Shown: positions 36,300 through 46,733, counted from the first letter of the stretch. The stretch is DNA of 64,000 nucleotides from Bacteroidaceae bacterium (GCA_016292045.1 JAEEZX010000070.1:1-64000), one strand, 5' to 3'. Program-made: numbers and translations. The notes: generated from the letters alone by a model not told the origin.

Positions 36300-38165
36300 A
36301 TGTACGACTACAATCTTATCATTCGTCAGTCTTCGGAGAGAGTATTCGAAGTGATGGCCCCCAGAGTTTCGGAGGAAGATCTGGGACGCATAAAGGACGC
36401 TTTTGCTTTTGCCCAGGAAAAGCATTCCCAGCAGAAGCGCAAAAGTGGTGAACCGTATATCATACATCCTATTGCTGTGGCCCTGATTGCGGCAGAGGAA
36501 CTGAAACTGGACACCAGTTCCGTCATCACGGCATTCCTGCACGACGTCGTGGAGGATACGGATGTGACTGTAGATGAAATAAGGGAGCGCTTCGGAAGCG
36601 ATGTGGCTTCTCTTGTCGACATCGTGACGAAGAAGAAAAAAGAGCAGTACAACATCACCAAGCAGGGCGACAACTACAAACAGCTTCTGGATTCGCTCCA
36701 CTACGATATCCGGGCGCTGATGATAAAACTGGCCGACCGCCTGCACAACATGCGCACGCTCTCGTCGATGAAGCCCGAGAAGCAGATGAAGATAGCCGGA
36801 GAGACCGACTTCTTCTATGCCCCGCTGGCCAACCGTCTCGGCCTCTTCGATGTGAAGACAGAACTGGAGAATCTCTCCTTCCGCTTCCGTTGCGAACAGG
36901 AATACGAGGAACTGGAGGAAGCTCTCTATCAGGACAAACTGGCCAACTTCGCCAGGCAGGAAGAGTTTACACATCGCTGCGAGCGTCTCTTGAAGGACAA
37001 GGGTATAATTGCCAAAGTTGTAGTATATTACAGAAAGCCCTACTCCATCTATCGCAGGATGAAACAACAGGGTGTGGACTTCAAGCATCTTGACAATCGC
37101 TACTACGTTCGCGTCACCTTCGACGACGGTGTGGACGACATGATGACCGACAAGGCTCAGGCGCTGCGCATCTACAATATTCTTACGGATTACTTCAAGG
37201 AGAAACCCGGTTCGTTCATGAATCTCATCGACCAGGCGAAGGAGAATTCGTATCAATGCCTGCGTGTGATGCTGCTTTCCAAGGAAGGCGTTTGGGAAGA
37301 TGTGCAGATATGCAGCTACGATATGGTGGCAGCCTCCAAGATAGGCTGTATGGCCGAACTGGGCAACAACATCGGCGACTGGATCAAGCGCTTCCGCAAG
37401 GTGCTGCAGGATATTGCCGAGCAGCGCAACGACTCGCAGCTCCTGGAGCAGATTTCCGATGCGTTGTACTACGACGACGTGATGGTCTTCACGACAGACG
37501 GCACCAGCTATATCCTTCCCGCAGGAAGCACAGCGATAGATTTCGCATTCAAACAGAGCGAGGAAACCGGCCTGCACGCGCTCTACGCCCGAATCAACGG
37601 TAAGCTGATGAGCATCAAAACACAGCTGCAGCGGGGAGATTGTGTAGGAATAGGAACCGACGAGCGCATCACCGTCGAGGAAGACTGGCTGAAGCACAGT
37701 TGCACGTATTTCGCCAAGAGTCGCATCCGCCGCTATCTGGCCACAATAGAGGATCCCATGATTATGCGTTGTCCGCTGTGCCGTCCTCTTCCTGGAGGTG
37801 AGACAATCGGTATCAGGGACGAGAACTCCCGCGTGACGATACATCGCCGCAGTTGTCCGGAGGCCATACGTCTGGCATCCAAATACGGCGACAGTATTGC
37901 AGCCGTAGAACTGAAGGAATCGCCCTCGAAGCTCTACCCCGTCACCATCGGAATTCACGCCATTGACAGAGACCATCTGCTGGCAGACTTGATTGACCAT
38001 ATAACCAATGTGCTCCATCTGGGTATCGATGCCCTGAATACGACAACGACCGACGCTCTTGTCGACTGCAAGATAACGTTCTTCGTGCATTCGCAGGCAG
38101 AGCTCACACGTATCATCCGTCATCTGTACGACATTAAGGGTGTGGATGAGGTTTACAGTTTATAG
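36300..38165 (+). CDS. RelA/SpoT homologue with intact hydrolase and degenerate synthetase domain
   Basis: A 621-residue RSH protein. The HD hydrolase is intact, with His56, His81-Asp82 (HDVVEDT) and Asp146 (LADRLHN). The synthetase region (about 235-345) is divergent. The usual catalytic Asp aligns with Asn266 in HLDNRYYVRV. The NGYQSLH motif reads NSYQCLR. The EVQIR motif reads DVQIC, with Asp334 and Cys338 in place of Glu and Arg. TGS (LPAGSTAIDFAF, about 490-550), a zinc-like region (RCPLCRP) and a C-terminal ACT domain follow. It is shorter than typical long RSH proteins (about 730). I infer mainly (p)ppGpp hydrolysis. It has its own promoter and probably reads into the GH127 gene. Confidence 0.88.
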   Translation: MYDYNLIIRQSSERVFEVMAPRVSEEDLGRIKDAFAFAQEKHSQQKRKSGEPYIIHPIAVALIAAEELKLDTSSVITAFLHDVVEDTDVTVDEIRERFGSDVASLVDIVTKKKKEQYNITKQGDNYKQLLDSLHYDIRALMIKLADRLHNMRTLSSMKPEKQMKIAGETDFFYAPLANRLGLFDVKTELENLSFRFRCEQEYEELEEALYQDKLANFARQEEFTHRCERLLKDKGIIAKVVVYYRKPYSIYRRMKQQGVDFKHLDNRYYVRVTFDDGVDDMMTDKAQALRIYNILTDYFKEKPGSFMNLIDQAKENSYQCLRVMLLSKEGVWEDVQICSYDMVAASKIGCMAELGNNIGDWIKRFRKVLQDIAEQRNDSQLLEQISDALYYDDVMVFTTDGTSYILPAGSTAIDFAFKQSEETGLHALYARINGKLMSIKTQLQRGDCVGIGTDERITVEEDWLKHSCTYFAKSRIRRYLATIEDPMIMRCPLCRPLPGGETIGIRDENSRVTIHRRSCPEAIRLASKYGDSIAAVELKESPSKLYPVTIGIHAIDRDHLLADLIDHITNVLHLGIDALNTTTTDALVDCKITFFVHSQAELTRIIRHLYDIKGVDEVYSL

Positions 38166-38191
38166 AAAATTTAAATTAACTTTACAATATT

Positions 38192-41100
38192 ATGAAGAAC
38201 AGATTGCTAATTATCCTGGCGCTGGTTTTCTCCATGAGCGCCAGGAGTGAAAACAGTCTCTATCCGGAGCATTTCGAACTCTCGGAAGTGACGCTTTCCG
38301 AGGGACCGCTGAAGACGGCGTTGGACCTCAACATCGAGATGCTGATGTCTTACGATGTCGACAGACTCCTGACACCTTTCGTTCGTCAGGCAGGACTGAA
38401 CAGCGGCCAGTACAAGAACTGGACCTCGCTCCACCCCAACTTCGAAAACTGGGGAAGCGGTTCGTTCCGTCTGGACGGACATGTGGGCGGTCACTATCTC
38501 TCGGCTCTTGCTCTGGCCTATGCCGCTTGTCACGACGATGCTGTGAAGGCTCAGCTGAAGGAACGTATGGATTATATGGTCGGTGTGATGAAAGACTGTC
38601 AGGATGTGTTCAACAATAACACAAGCGGCCTGTATGGCTACATCGGAGGATATCCCGACAACAGCCTGTGGACGAATATGTATTCCGGCAGTATGGATAA
38701 GTTCAACGGCGCTCGCGGAAATGTGCCTCTGTATGTGCAGCACAAGGTGATGGCCGGTTTGCGCGACGCATATATATATGGTAAGAACGAAGATGCCCGC
38801 GCAATGTTCCTGAAGATATGCGACTGGGCGATAAACCTCGTGGCCAAATACAACACCTCGACAATGCAGAGCGTGCTCGACACGGAGCACGGCGGCGTGA
38901 ATGAGGTTCTGGCCGACGCCTATCAGCTCACGGGAGAAAGCAAGTATCTTGCCGGAGCGAAGAAATACAGCCACACGACGATGGTGAACGGGATGCAGAC
39001 GCTGAACACCAGTTTCCTCGACAACCGTCACGCAAACACCCAGGTGCCCAAGTATATCGGTTTCGAGCGCATCGCACAGCTGGATGCCTCAATGACAAGC
39101 TACGCAACTGCAGCGCGTAATTTCTGGACGGATGTGACGGCCAACCGTACCGTCTGCATCGGCGGCAACTCCATGAACGAATGGTTTATGGCATCGTCGG
39201 CATCACAGCGTTATGTGAACGAGTGCAACGGTCCGGAGTCCTGCAACACCAACAACATGCTGAAGCTCTCGGAGTCGCTCTTCGATGCCACTCACGATGG
39301 CAAGTATGTGGATTTCTACGAGGATGCAATGTACAATCACATACTCTCCACACAGGATCCCGTCACAGGCGGATATGTTTACTTCACCCCTCTCCGACCC
39401 CAGGCCTATCGCATCTACAGCAAGGTGAATCAGGATATGTGGTGCTGCGTGGGCACAGGTATGGAGAATCACTCCAAATACGGCCACTTCATCTACACGC
39501 ATTCCACAGACAACAACACGCTCTACATAAATCTCTTCACCGCCTCCGAATTGAACAGCGACAAGTTCGCTCTTAAGCAGGAGACACAGTTCCCCCAGGA
39601 AGCTAAGACAAAGATTACTCTCACAAAGGGCGGTTCGTTCACTCTTGCTGTGCGCAAGCCCTCCTGGGTGGCAGAAGGATACGGCATTAAGGTGAACGGC
39701 AGCGATAAGGCATTCAGTATATCTTCCGACGGTTATGCCAAGATAACTGACAACTGGAGTGCCGGAGATGTCATCGAGGTCAATCTGCCGATGACGGTGC
39801 GTTATGAACAATGTCCGAATCTCAAGGAATATATCGCATTCAAATACGGTCCGATACTTCTTGGTGCGCGCACTACGTCCAACGACCCTGACGACCCCTC
39901 TTATGAGGCACTCGTTCATGAGTATGCTGAGGGAGAACGTATGGGACATGCTGAGGACAGTTACACGACGAAGAAGAATCTCGCAACAGCCCCCTTGCTG
40001 ATTGGCAAGCGTTCCGAGGTGTTGGCCCGCATCACTCCTGTTGCCGGCAAGCCTCTCACCTTTACCATTGATGCCAGTCGTGAAGGTAGCGAAGCGTGGG
40101 ACAAACTGACTCTCGAACCGTATTATTCCCTGCATCACAGCCGTGTGATGAACTACTGGTATCAGGCCACTCAGGAAGAATACGACAACTCCTCATGGGC
40201 AAAGGACGAGCGCGAAGCAGCTGCTCTGGATGCCCGCACTATCGACTTTATCCGTACAGGTGAGCAGCAGTCGGAGGCCGGCGTCACAGAATATAGCGAC
40301 GACTCTACTGTCGGCACATTCAACGACGAGGTCTATCGCGATGCCAAAGCAGGAGGTTGGATTCAGTACATACTGACCAACAGCGAAGGTATTACGGAGA
40401 ATGTAGGTCTTATGTGTCGCTTCAACGTTGCGGACAAAGGTCGTAAGGCAGCCATCTACGTAGACGGAACTCTCATTCAGGAATACACCGTTCCTTCTTC
40501 TGTAGCAACAGCCAATGAGAACGGTTTCTATAATAAGGAATGGCTCTTGGACGAGTCTCTCCTCAAAGACGGAAACGGCCAGCCGAAGCAGACGGTCACA
40601 TTCCGCATACAGGCTGATTTCGGTACACTTTGTCCGGGTCTCTACTATCTGAGACTAACGAAGGAGGTGCCCGACCCTTTCGCTGATTACGTACACTTTT
40701 CATTCAAGTGTACGGACTTTCGCTACAACCCGGATCAGTGTTCATCCATCAGTTATGACGAAACGGCCAACAGTTTCACCCTGCAGGGAAAGTCCACAGG
40801 ACAGCGCAATGTGTCCTATGCAATGAAACTGGATGCCGCAGACAAATATTTTGTAAAGGGAGCAGAGTATTGGTATGTCATCGAGGGACAGGGACTTTCT
40901 GTTGCCAACGCAATTGATACATACGCCTGGTGGATGAACGGTTACAACGTCGGTGCACAGGTGCAGCCCAACAAGTACTTTGAACTGGAACGTGACAATC
41001 AGACTTATCAGGTGTTTGCGTGGGATCTCTCCAAGCAGCCGCAGCTCAACGGAAACTTTCCCGTGGACGAACCCAAAGTGGCTATCTCCAACTTCGGAAA

Positions 41101-41863
41101 AGACTGGATCGACTGCATCGGTCTCACGACATCCAACCAGTCAACCAAACGTGCCACCATCACTATGGTGGACTATATGAGCGAAGAGGCTTTCAACGAG
41201 CGTTATCCTAGTGAAGAACCCGAGGAGTTGGGTGAAGACATTACCGCAACCTATATCAAGAATCCCTCTTTTGAGGCGAATGTCGGCACCAAGGTGATTC
41301 CCACCAACTGGGCGCTTTCAAACACCTCTCTTGCCTGGTACGGAATAAACAATGCAAACGGTAATGACGACAACCCAACAGACGGAACCAGACTCTTCGG
41401 CGTGTGGAACGGTTCGTCCGTTGCTGTTACGCTGTCTCAGCAGGTCACTCTTCCCAAAGGTCGTTACGCTCTGACAGCAGACATGCTGGCATCCAATCGC
41501 AGCAATGTCGTCCGTTTGGGAAATCAGCGCATCTTTGCCGGTAACAATATTGCATATTTCAAGGACCAGTGTGATCCCGGTGTCGGTGACAATGTTCCCC
41601 TTCAAACAGTACGTCTCGACTTCTCTTTAGATGCGGAATCCACAATATCTCTGGGTGCTGCCACATCAGATGCTCCGGCAGAGACCTGGTTCAAGGTGGA
41701 CAACTTCCGCCTGTATAAACAATCGGATGATCCGACAGGTGTCTCTTCCCTCTTGGAAAACAAAACTGTGTCCCAAATCAAAGGCAAGCTCTACGAGAAC
41801 GGCAAGATATATATTATAAGTAATGGTATAAAATATTCTACGACAGGAGCACGGGTAAAATAA
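38192..41863 (+). CDS. Secreted GH127-type beta-L-arabinofuranosidase-like enzyme
   Basis: A 1223-residue protein with a signal peptide (about 1-19). The GH127 catalytic barrel (about 25-560) begins LSEVTLSEGPLKTALDLN. The zinc and catalytic pattern is Glu349-x-Cys351 in GPESCNTNNML and Cys418-Cys419 in MWCCVGTGMENH, matching the Glu/Cys site known in HypBA1 where a Cys is the nucleophile. The remaining 650 residues are beta-rich accessory domains: a DUF4986-like segment, a module beginning near 830, and a carbohydrate-binding-like domain at about 1020-1195 before a short KIYIISNGIKYSTTGARV tail. The likely substrate is an arabinose-containing plant polysaccharide or glycoprotein. The gene starts 26 bp after the RSH gene. 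Confidence 0.9.
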   Translation: MKNRLLIILALVFSMSARSENSLYPEHFELSEVTLSEGPLKTALDLNIEMLMSYDVDRLLTPFVRQAGLNSGQYKNWTSLHPNFENWGSGSFRLDGHVGGHYLSALALAYAACHDDAVKAQLKERMDYMVGVMKDCQDVFNNNTSGLYGYIGGYPDNSLWTNMYSGSMDKFNGARGNVPLYVQHKVMAGLRDAYIYGKNEDARAMFLKICDWAINLVAKYNTSTMQSVLDTEHGGVNEVLADAYQLTGESKYLAGAKKYSHTTMVNGMQTLNTSFLDNRHANTQVPKYIGFERIAQLDASMTSYATAARNFWTDVTANRTVCIGGNSMNEWFMASSASQRYVNECNGPESCNTNNMLKLSESLFDATHDGKYVDFYEDAMYNHILSTQDPVTGGYVYFTPLRPQAYRIYSKVNQDMWCCVGTGMENHSKYGHFIYTHSTDNNTLYINLFTASELNSDKFALKQETQFPQEAKTKITLTKGGSFTLAVRKPSWVAEGYGIKVNGSDKAFSISSDGYAKITDNWSAGDVIEVNLPMTVRYEQCPNLKEYIAFKYGPILLGARTTSNDPDDPSYEALVHEYAEGERMGHAEDSYTTKKNLATAPLLIGKRSEVLARITPVAGKPLTFTIDASREGSEAWDKLTLEPYYSLHHSRVMNYWYQATQEEYDNSSWAKDEREAAALDARTIDFIRTGEQQSEAGVTEYSDDSTVGTFNDEVYRDAKAGGWIQYILTNSEGITENVGLMCRFNVADKGRKAAIYVDGTLIQEYTVPSSVATANENGFYNKEWLLDESLLKDGNGQPKQTVTFRIQADFGTLCPGLYYLRLTKEVPDPFADYVHFSFKCTDFRYNPDQCSSISYDETANSFTLQGKSTGQRNVSYAMKLDAADKYFVKGAEYWYVIEGQGLSVANAIDTYAWWMNGYNVGAQVQPNKYFELERDNQTYQVFAWDLSKQPQLNGNFPVDEPKVAISNFGKDWIDCIGLTTSNQSTKRATITMVDYMSEEAFNERYPSEEPEELGEDITATYIKNPSFEANVGTKVIPTNWALSNTSLAWYGINNANGNDDNPTDGTRLFGVWNGSSVAVTLSQQVTLPKGRYALTADMLASNRSNVVRLGNQRIFAGNNIAYFKDQCDPGVGDNVPLQTVRLDFSLDAESTISLGAATSDAPAETWFKVDNFRLYKQSDDPTGVSSLLENKTVSQIKGKLYENGKIYIISNGIKYSTTGARVK

Positions 41864-41871
41864 TCCCGTGC
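41849..41871 (+). terminator. Hairpin at the GH127 gene end
   Basis: GCACGGG pairs perfectly with CCCGTGC around a 9-base loop that contains the stop codon. There is no good T run, so it may act as an mRNA 3'-end stabiliser rather than a full terminator. Confidence 0.4.
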
Positions 41872-41910
41872 CCCTTGTCATTTGTTCCTTATAAGAATAT
41901 TTTTGCTGAA

Positions 41911-42888
41911 TTATATATGTAGGAAGCGCGTCACCACATCTGTGAGGGAGCGCTTCTTACTGTTTATAAAACTATCCAGCAATTTCACCCCGCCGTTCAG
42001 CGGTTCAATATCATAGTTTGCAATTGCAGCGGGAATAAAACAACTCTCTCCGGCCTTCATCTTTATTGACGATTCAGTCTCCCTGATACGAATATTGCAA
42101 GTTCCCTCAAGACACATTGAGATAACAAAACTGTCATACTTGATAAGGTCTCGATGAAAGACGTCTTGTGTCTCAATCACTCTTGCTGTGAAATACGGGC
42201 TGTCTATTACCAGATTCGCTCTATTTTCTTTTCTGGAATAAATAGTCCTATACTCCGACACCACTTCGTAGTCGATTGCCTGAGCAGCAAGTTCCGTATG
42301 TAGTTCACGTGGTTTACCGTCTAAGCCCGGGCGGTTATAATCAAAGATGCGATATGTTACATCGCTTGATTGTTGCACCTCTGCAAGTTTTATACCGCCA
42401 CAGATAGCATGTACTCTGCCTGCCGGCAGATAAAACACATGTCCGGGACTCACTTCATGACGGGCAAGAACCTCCGTAATTGTGCCGTCTGCTACACGTC
42501 GTTTGTATTCCTGCGGACTGATACTCTTTTTAAATCCGGCATAGAGATATGCACCCGGTTCTGCTTTCAGTACGTACCACATCTCGCTTTTACCCATTTT
42601 GCCATGCACCCTCTGTGCCATTTCGTCGTTGGGGTGCACTTGGATGGAAAGGTCCCGTTTGGCATCAATGAATTTTACGAGCAACGGTAGTTTCCCGTCA
42701 TATTTTTCCGCTACTGATTTTCCCAGTATTGTAACAGGATCATGACTGATATATTCCGTCAGTGTGTGTCCTTTCAATTCTCCGTTAGCAATAATGCTCT
42801 CAGAACCCGGCACAGCAGAGACGGCCCACTCCTCGGAACCCCAAACGAGATGTTTGGTATTATTTTCAAACAGCAGGGGATATATCAT
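41911..42888 (-). CDS. manA: Mannose-6-phosphate isomerase (class I type)
   Basis: A 325-residue cupin enzyme interconverting fructose-6-P and mannose-6-P. It shows the zinc ligands in SIQVHPND and [14 protein letters not shown], the active-site PAGRVHAIC and a [13 protein letters not shown] segment. It supplies mannose-6-P for GDP-mannose and GDP-fucose, in line with manC and fcl in this window. Its ATG overlaps the fcl stop (ATGA), and it is the last gene of the ugd operon. Confidence 0.94.
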   Translation of the reverse strand: MIYPLLFENNTKHLVWGSEEWAVSAVPGSESIIANGELKGHTLTEYISHDPVTILGKSVAEKYDGKLPLLVKFIDAKRDLSIQVHPNDEMAQRVHGKMGKSEMWYVLKAEPGAYLYAGFKKSISPQEYKRRVADGTITEVLARHEVSPGHVFYLPAGRVHAICGGIKLAEVQQSSDVTYRIFDYNRPGLDGKPRELHTELAAQAIDYEVVSEYRTIYSRKENRANLVIDSPYFTARVIETQDVFHRDLIKYDSFVISMCLEGTCNIRIRETESSIKMKAGESCFIPAAIANYDIEPLNGGVKLLDSFINSKKRSLTDVVTRFLHI

Positions 42889-43829
42889 CTCTCAGCTCTC
42901 ATTGGGTTTTCCAGGAAGTCTTTGTATGAAAGACGGATACCGTCCTCGAGTTCTGTCTTATATGTCCATCCCAGTTTGGTAGCCTTAGATACATCGAGGA
43001 GTTTGCGGGGAGTTCCGTTTGGACGGGTTGTATCCCACTTTATTTCTCCTTCGTAACCTACCACTTTGGCGACAAGTTCTGTGAGAGCCTTGATGGTAAG
43101 TTCCTTGCCAGTACCAGCATTCACAGTTTCGTTACCGCTGTAGTTGTTCATCAGGAACACACACAGATTTGCCAGATCGTCCACATAAAGGAATTCTCTC
43201 AATGGCGAACCGTCTCCCCAACAGGTCACTTCCTTAAGACCGTTTACTTTTGCTTCGTGGAAACGACGGATAAGTGCAGGCAGCACATGTGAATGCTCTG
43301 GATGATAGTTGTCATTCGGGCCATAGAGGTTTGTTGGCATCACAGAGATATAATCTGTACCATATTGACGGTTCAGGAATTCACAGTACTTCAAACCGCT
43401 GATTTTTGCCAGAGCATATGCCTCGTTGGTTTTCTCCAGTTCGCTGGTCAGCAGACAACTCTCCGGCATCGGTTGTGGAGCCATGCGGGGATAGATACAG
43501 CTGGAACCCAAAAACTCCAATTTCTTACAGCCGTTTTTCCATGCTGCATGAATAACGTTCATTTCAAGAATCATGTTGTCATACATGAAATCGGCCAAAG
43601 CGCTCTGGTTTGCAACAATGCCACCAACTTTCGCAGCAGCAAGGAAAACGTATTCCGGGCGTTCTTCTGCAAAAAAGTCATTTACGGCCTGCTGATTGCA
43701 GAGATCCAGCTCTTTGTGCGTTCTTGTGATAATATTGTTGTATCCCTGACGTTGCAGTTCACGTACTATTGCACTTCCCACCATACCGCGATGGCCGGCA
43801 ACATAGATTTTTGAATCCTTGTTCATCAT
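42885..43829 (-). CDS. fcl: GDP-L-fucose synthase
   Basis: A 314-residue short-chain epimerase/reductase that converts GDP-4-keto-6-deoxymannose to GDP-fucose. The Rossmann motif is [10 protein letters not shown], the fcl-typical AAAKVGGI and [14 protein letters not shown] are present, and the catalytic region has [17 protein letters not shown] (Tyr-x3-Lys). Two adjacent ATG codons (43829 and 43826) are possible starts. The partner gmd is not in the window. It sits 21 bp after a lipoprotein gene and overlaps manA. Confidence 0.95.
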   Translation of the reverse strand: MMNKDSKIYVAGHRGMVGSAIVRELQRQGYNNIITRTHKELDLCNQQAVNDFFAEERPEYVFLAAAKVGGIVANQSALADFMYDNMILEMNVIHAAWKNGCKKLEFLGSSCIYPRMAPQPMPESCLLTSELEKTNEAYALAKISGLKYCEFLNRQYGTDYISVMPTNLYGPNDNYHPEHSHVLPALIRRFHEAKVNGLKEVTCWGDGSPLREFLYVDDLANLCVFLMNNYSGNETVNAGTGKELTIKALTELVAKVVGYEGEIKWDTTRPNGTPRKLLDVSKATKLGWTYKTELEDGIRLSYKDFLENPMRAER

Positions 43830-43850
43830 TTTTATCTATAATTAATGTTT

Positions 43851-44477
43851 TTATTCAATTTCAAAGAACACCTCCAATACGAGTCTTAATCCATAGCGTT
43901 TCTTAGCACCTGCTTTGGATATCACTTTACTTCCGGATGCGTACGTACTTTTGGCATCGGCACACAGATATCGGTTTTCGCTTGAGAGAGTGTTACAAAG
44001 TTCCCTTATGATTTTTCCCTGCTCTTTTGTGGGAATGAACCACGTGTCGACACCGGCCTCTCTGCATTGGTTAGCAAGTACCTGTGCATGCTCTGCAAGT
44101 TCTCCTTCTGCATAAGCTGACGGTACATTCATCCATTCTGTATTTGATAGCAGAGTCACCACCAGGTAATCTGTATAATTTTCTTCATCTGTTACGTTGT
44201 CTACATCCAGCACGAGCATTCCGCATAAGAAGTCACCCCTTGACAATGTCGACGGAATTTCCGTTAGATTCTGCAACAATGTCGACACCTCTCCTGTACC
44301 CGTCAATACTACCGACTGCGAATCATCCGAGTTGTTTTCATCACCGTCTTTCTTGCCGTCTGTATGTTTCTCCTCTTGTGTTTCTTCCTTTTCTATTTCA
44401 TCCAGGGAAACGGAAGAACAGGAAAAAAGCAGAAATACTGTAAGCAGTAAAAACAGGTACTTTCCTAAGCGTTTCAT
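43851..44477 (-). CDS. Lipoprotein of unknown function in the ugd-fcl operon
   Basis: A 208-residue lipoprotein with the signal MKRLGKYLFLLLTVFLLFSC (lipobox LFSC, Cys20). A highly acidic and lysine-rich linker (about 28-52) follows, then a globular C-terminal domain with VDTWFIPTKEQGKIIREL and a hydrophobic end (RLVLEVFFEIE). The WFIPT motif loosely recalls the WxLPT motif of DUF1566/Lcl-type C-lectin-like domains, but I do not assign the family. It lies 5 bp after ugd and 21 bp before fcl, so it is co-transcribed with nucleotide-sugar genes. Confidence 0.75.
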   Translation of the reverse strand: MKRLGKYLFLLLTVFLLFSCSSVSLDEIEKEETQEEKHTDGKKDGDENNSDDSQSVVLTGTGEVSTLLQNLTEIPSTLSRGDFLCGMLVLDVDNVTDEENYTDYLVVTLLSNTEWMNVPSAYAEGELAEHAQVLANQCREAGVDTWFIPTKEQGKIIRELCNTLSSENRYLCADAKSTYASGSKVISKAGAKKRYGLRLVLEVFFEIE

Positions 44478-44482
44478 GCAGT

Positions 44483-45826
44483 TTAGTCGCGGCGGAAGAT
44501 GTCTCGTGTATATACTTTTTCCTCTACGTCCTTCAGACAGTCATCGAATCTGTTTGCTATAATTGCATCCGACATCTGCTTGAATTTGTCCAAATCATTA
44601 ATCACACGGCTGCTGAAGAACATTGTGCCGTCCGGTAGTGTCGGTTCGTATATAATGATGTTTGCACCTTTCGCCTTGATACGCTTCATAATACCTTGAA
44701 TGGCGCTTTGGCGGAAGTTGTCGGAATTTGACTTCATTGTGAGACGGTATACACCTATCGTGGGCGGTTCCACCACCTTACCGTCTTGAGGATGTATGTA
44801 TGTGTTGTTCTGTGTGTATGCAAACCATCCCGCTCTCTTCAACACAGCATCTGCAATATAGTCCTTGCGCGTACGGTTCGACTGCACGATAGCTGTCATC
44901 ATATCCTGGGGAACATTCTGGTAATTGGCCAACAACTGTTTTGTGTCTTTGGGAAGACAGTAGCCACCATATCCGAACGACGGGTTGTTATAGTGCGTTC
45001 CAATACGCGGATCAAGACCGATACCCTGAATAATTGCAGCAGTATCCAGTCCTTTTACCTCTGCATATGTATCCAACTCATTGAAATACGATACACGCAG
45101 CGCCAGATAAGTGTTTGCGAACAGTTTCACCGCTTCTGCTTCCGTGAGTCCCATGAAGAGCACACGCTCTGTCTCTTTTTCCAATGGAAGTGTGCTGGCA
45201 GGATTCAGTTGCTCCGGTATTGCAGAACCCTCAATCAGCAGGCTTGCGAATACGTGTGCAGCATTTTGCAACTGCTCCAGATTATCCACTTCAAACAGTT
45301 TGGGGACACCAACAATGATACGACTCGGATACAGATTGTCGTACAGGGCTTTGGATTCGCGCAGGAACTCAGGTGAGAATATCAGCCTGAGTGATTTACC
45401 GTAACGCTTGTAGATGCTTTGACAGTATCCTACCGGTATCGTCGATTTGATAACAAGAATAGCATCTGGATTTACGCTGATAGCTAGATCTATCACTTCT
45501 TCCACATGTGATGTGTCGAAGAAATTCTTTTCGCTGTCATAGTTCGTGGGAGCTGCGATGACCACAAAATCCGCATCTTTGTATGCCTCATTTCCGTCGA
45601 GCGTAGCACGCAGACCGACACCGTCTCCTTTACGTATCACTTTGGGAAGATACTTCTCTATATAATCATCCCCGATGGGAGAAACGCCATTATTGATTTT
45701 CTCAACCTTTTCCGGTATCACGTCCACAGCTGTCACCTGATGATGCTGTGCTAAAAGTGTAGCAATAGAAAGACCCACATAGCCTGTTCCTGCCACAGCA
45801 ACTTTTATGTTCTCAAAATCACGCAT
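44483..45826 (-). CDS. ugd: UDP-glucose/UDP-sugar 6-dehydrogenase
   Basis: A 447-residue NAD-dependent dehydrogenase that oxidises a UDP-hexose to the uronate. The NAD-binding [12 protein letters not shown] is at the N-terminus, [10 protein letters not shown] and [12 protein letters not shown] lie in the middle, and the catalytic Cys is in [14 protein letters not shown]. The C-terminal UDP-binding domain is complete. UDP-glucuronate is the usual product, for capsule or LPS. It leads a minus-strand operon (ugd, lipoprotein, fcl, manA) with a clear promoter at 45853. Confidence 0.93.
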   Translation of the reverse strand: MRDFENIKVAVAGTGYVGLSIATLLAQHHQVTAVDVIPEKVEKINNGVSPIGDDYIEKYLPKVIRKGDGVGLRATLDGNEAYKDADFVVIAAPTNYDSEKNFFDTSHVEEVIDLAISVNPDAILVIKSTIPVGYCQSIYKRYGKSLRLIFSPEFLRESKALYDNLYPSRIIVGVPKLFEVDNLEQLQNAAHVFASLLIEGSAIPEQLNPASTLPLEKETERVLFMGLTEAEAVKLFANTYLALRVSYFNELDTYAEVKGLDTAAIIQGIGLDPRIGTHYNNPSFGYGGYCLPKDTKQLLANYQNVPQDMMTAIVQSNRTRKDYIADAVLKRAGWFAYTQNNTYIHPQDGKVVEPPTIGVYRLTMKSNSDNFRQSAIQGIMKRIKAKGANIIIYEPTLPDGTMFFSSRVINDLDKFKQMSDAIIANRFDDCLKDVEEKVYTRDIFRRD

Positions 45827-45852
45827 GTTGATGATATTTTTTGTTCTGCGTG

Positions 45853-45860
45853 CAAAGGTA
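45853..45860 (-). promoter_or_regulatory. Promoter -7 element for the ugd operon
   Basis: On the minus strand it reads TACCTTTG, 26 bp before the ugd start. Confidence 0.75.
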
Positions 45861-45906
45861 CAACTTTTTTCTGAAACAACAACAGATATTGTCTTTCTTT
45901 AAAGAC

Positions 45907-45934
45907 AAAAAAGGCTCCCCATTCCTGGAGAGCC
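45907..45934 (-). terminator. Terminator after hsp20
   Basis: On the minus strand, GGCTC and GAGCC pair with additional inner pairs around AGGAAT, followed directly by TTTTTT. It separates hsp20 from the ugd promoter. Confidence 0.8.
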
Positions 45935-45962
45935 GTGAAAGTGGCAGTATTACGATGTTTTT

Positions 45963-46412
45963 TTACTTCACTTCAATCTGTTTGCTCGAAGGCAATGCCT
46001 CTTTTGCTTTCTTGGGCAGAACAACAGTCAGAACACCATCTGTTACAGAGGCGGAAATGTTCTCGCGCTCAACATCGTCAGGAATAGTGAATGCCTGTGA
46101 AAATTTCTGGTAAGAGAACTCTCTGCGCAACCATCTGCGTTTCTCGTCGCCTTTATCCTCTTTCTTCTGCTCCTTTTCGAGCGATATCATCAGATTGCCG
46201 TCTTCCGTCAGGTTAATCTTGTAGTCGGCCTTTGTTGTTCCGGGCACAGCCAGATCCAACTTGTAATCTGTGTCGCTTTCCGTCACATTGATGGCTGGAG
46301 ATGTGGTGTGAACTTGTCTCATTTCCGGTAATGAATCATTAAAGAAATCATTAAAGAATGCAGGCATGAAATTCATCGCATTGCGGTAGTTGTTTGAAAA
46401 CATAGGTAACAT
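45963..46412 (-). CDS. Small heat-shock protein (Hsp20 family)
   Basis: A 149-residue alpha-crystallin-domain chaperone. The N-terminal arm is Phe-rich (FMPAFFNDFFNDSLP). The domain spans about 40-140, with INVTESDTDYKLDLAVPG, FTIPDDVERENISASVTDGVLTV and the C-terminal PSSKQIEVK, which includes an IxV anchoring motif. It holds unfolded proteins in an ATP-independent way. An AGGAG lies about 13 bases before the ATG. No TAnnTTTG element was found upstream, so a stress sigma factor may drive it. Confidence 0.94.
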   Translation of the reverse strand: MLPMFSNNYRNAMNFMPAFFNDFFNDSLPEMRQVHTTSPAINVTESDTDYKLDLAVPGTTKADYKINLTEDGNLMISLEKEQKKEDKGDEKRRWLRREFSYQKFSQAFTIPDDVERENISASVTDGVLTVVLPKKAKEALPSSKQIEVK

Positions 46413-46733
46413 AATTATAATCTCCTATCTTTAATTTGTTAAACATTTACTTTATCATCGGCTTTATCTTTTCAAGCCTCTACCCTCATACGAGCAATTC
46501 CCGTGCCATTGTGACTAATTGTCAGTTACTTTAACACTTTAATATTTTCCCTTAACATTTATAACGTCTATTTATATTTTCATAGAGACAAAGTGACCGA
46601 TTAAATGACAAAATGCCCCCGTGCAGTACTTTTTTTTCAAAAAAAAATGTTATAACCTTTGTCATACGAATTATTTTTCTTATATTTGTGGGTGAAAAAG
46701 ACATTATTTGCTACCTATCAGGTATATATAACC
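46413..46733. other. Divergent intergenic region between hsp20 and the FNT-like gene
   Basis: A 321-bp AT-rich region. It holds the FNT-like gene promoter (46681-46688) and a short A/T inverted stretch (TTTTTTTTCAAAAAAAAA) near 46630. No gene is apparent. Confidence 0.6.
46681..46688 (+). promoter_or_regulatory. Promoter -7 element for the FNT-like gene
   Basis: TATATTTG matches TAnnTTTG, 46 bp before the ATG at 46734. It rules out the longer frame that starts at 46659. Confidence 0.68.

Noticed and set aside
36201-38123. A 640-codon open frame antisense to the RSH gene (similar long frames antisense to fabD/GH13 at 33768-35795 and to the TonB receptor at 60940-63255).
   Set aside because: Long open frames antisense to GC-biased genes are expected from codon bias; none shows protein motifs and all lie opposite strong genes.
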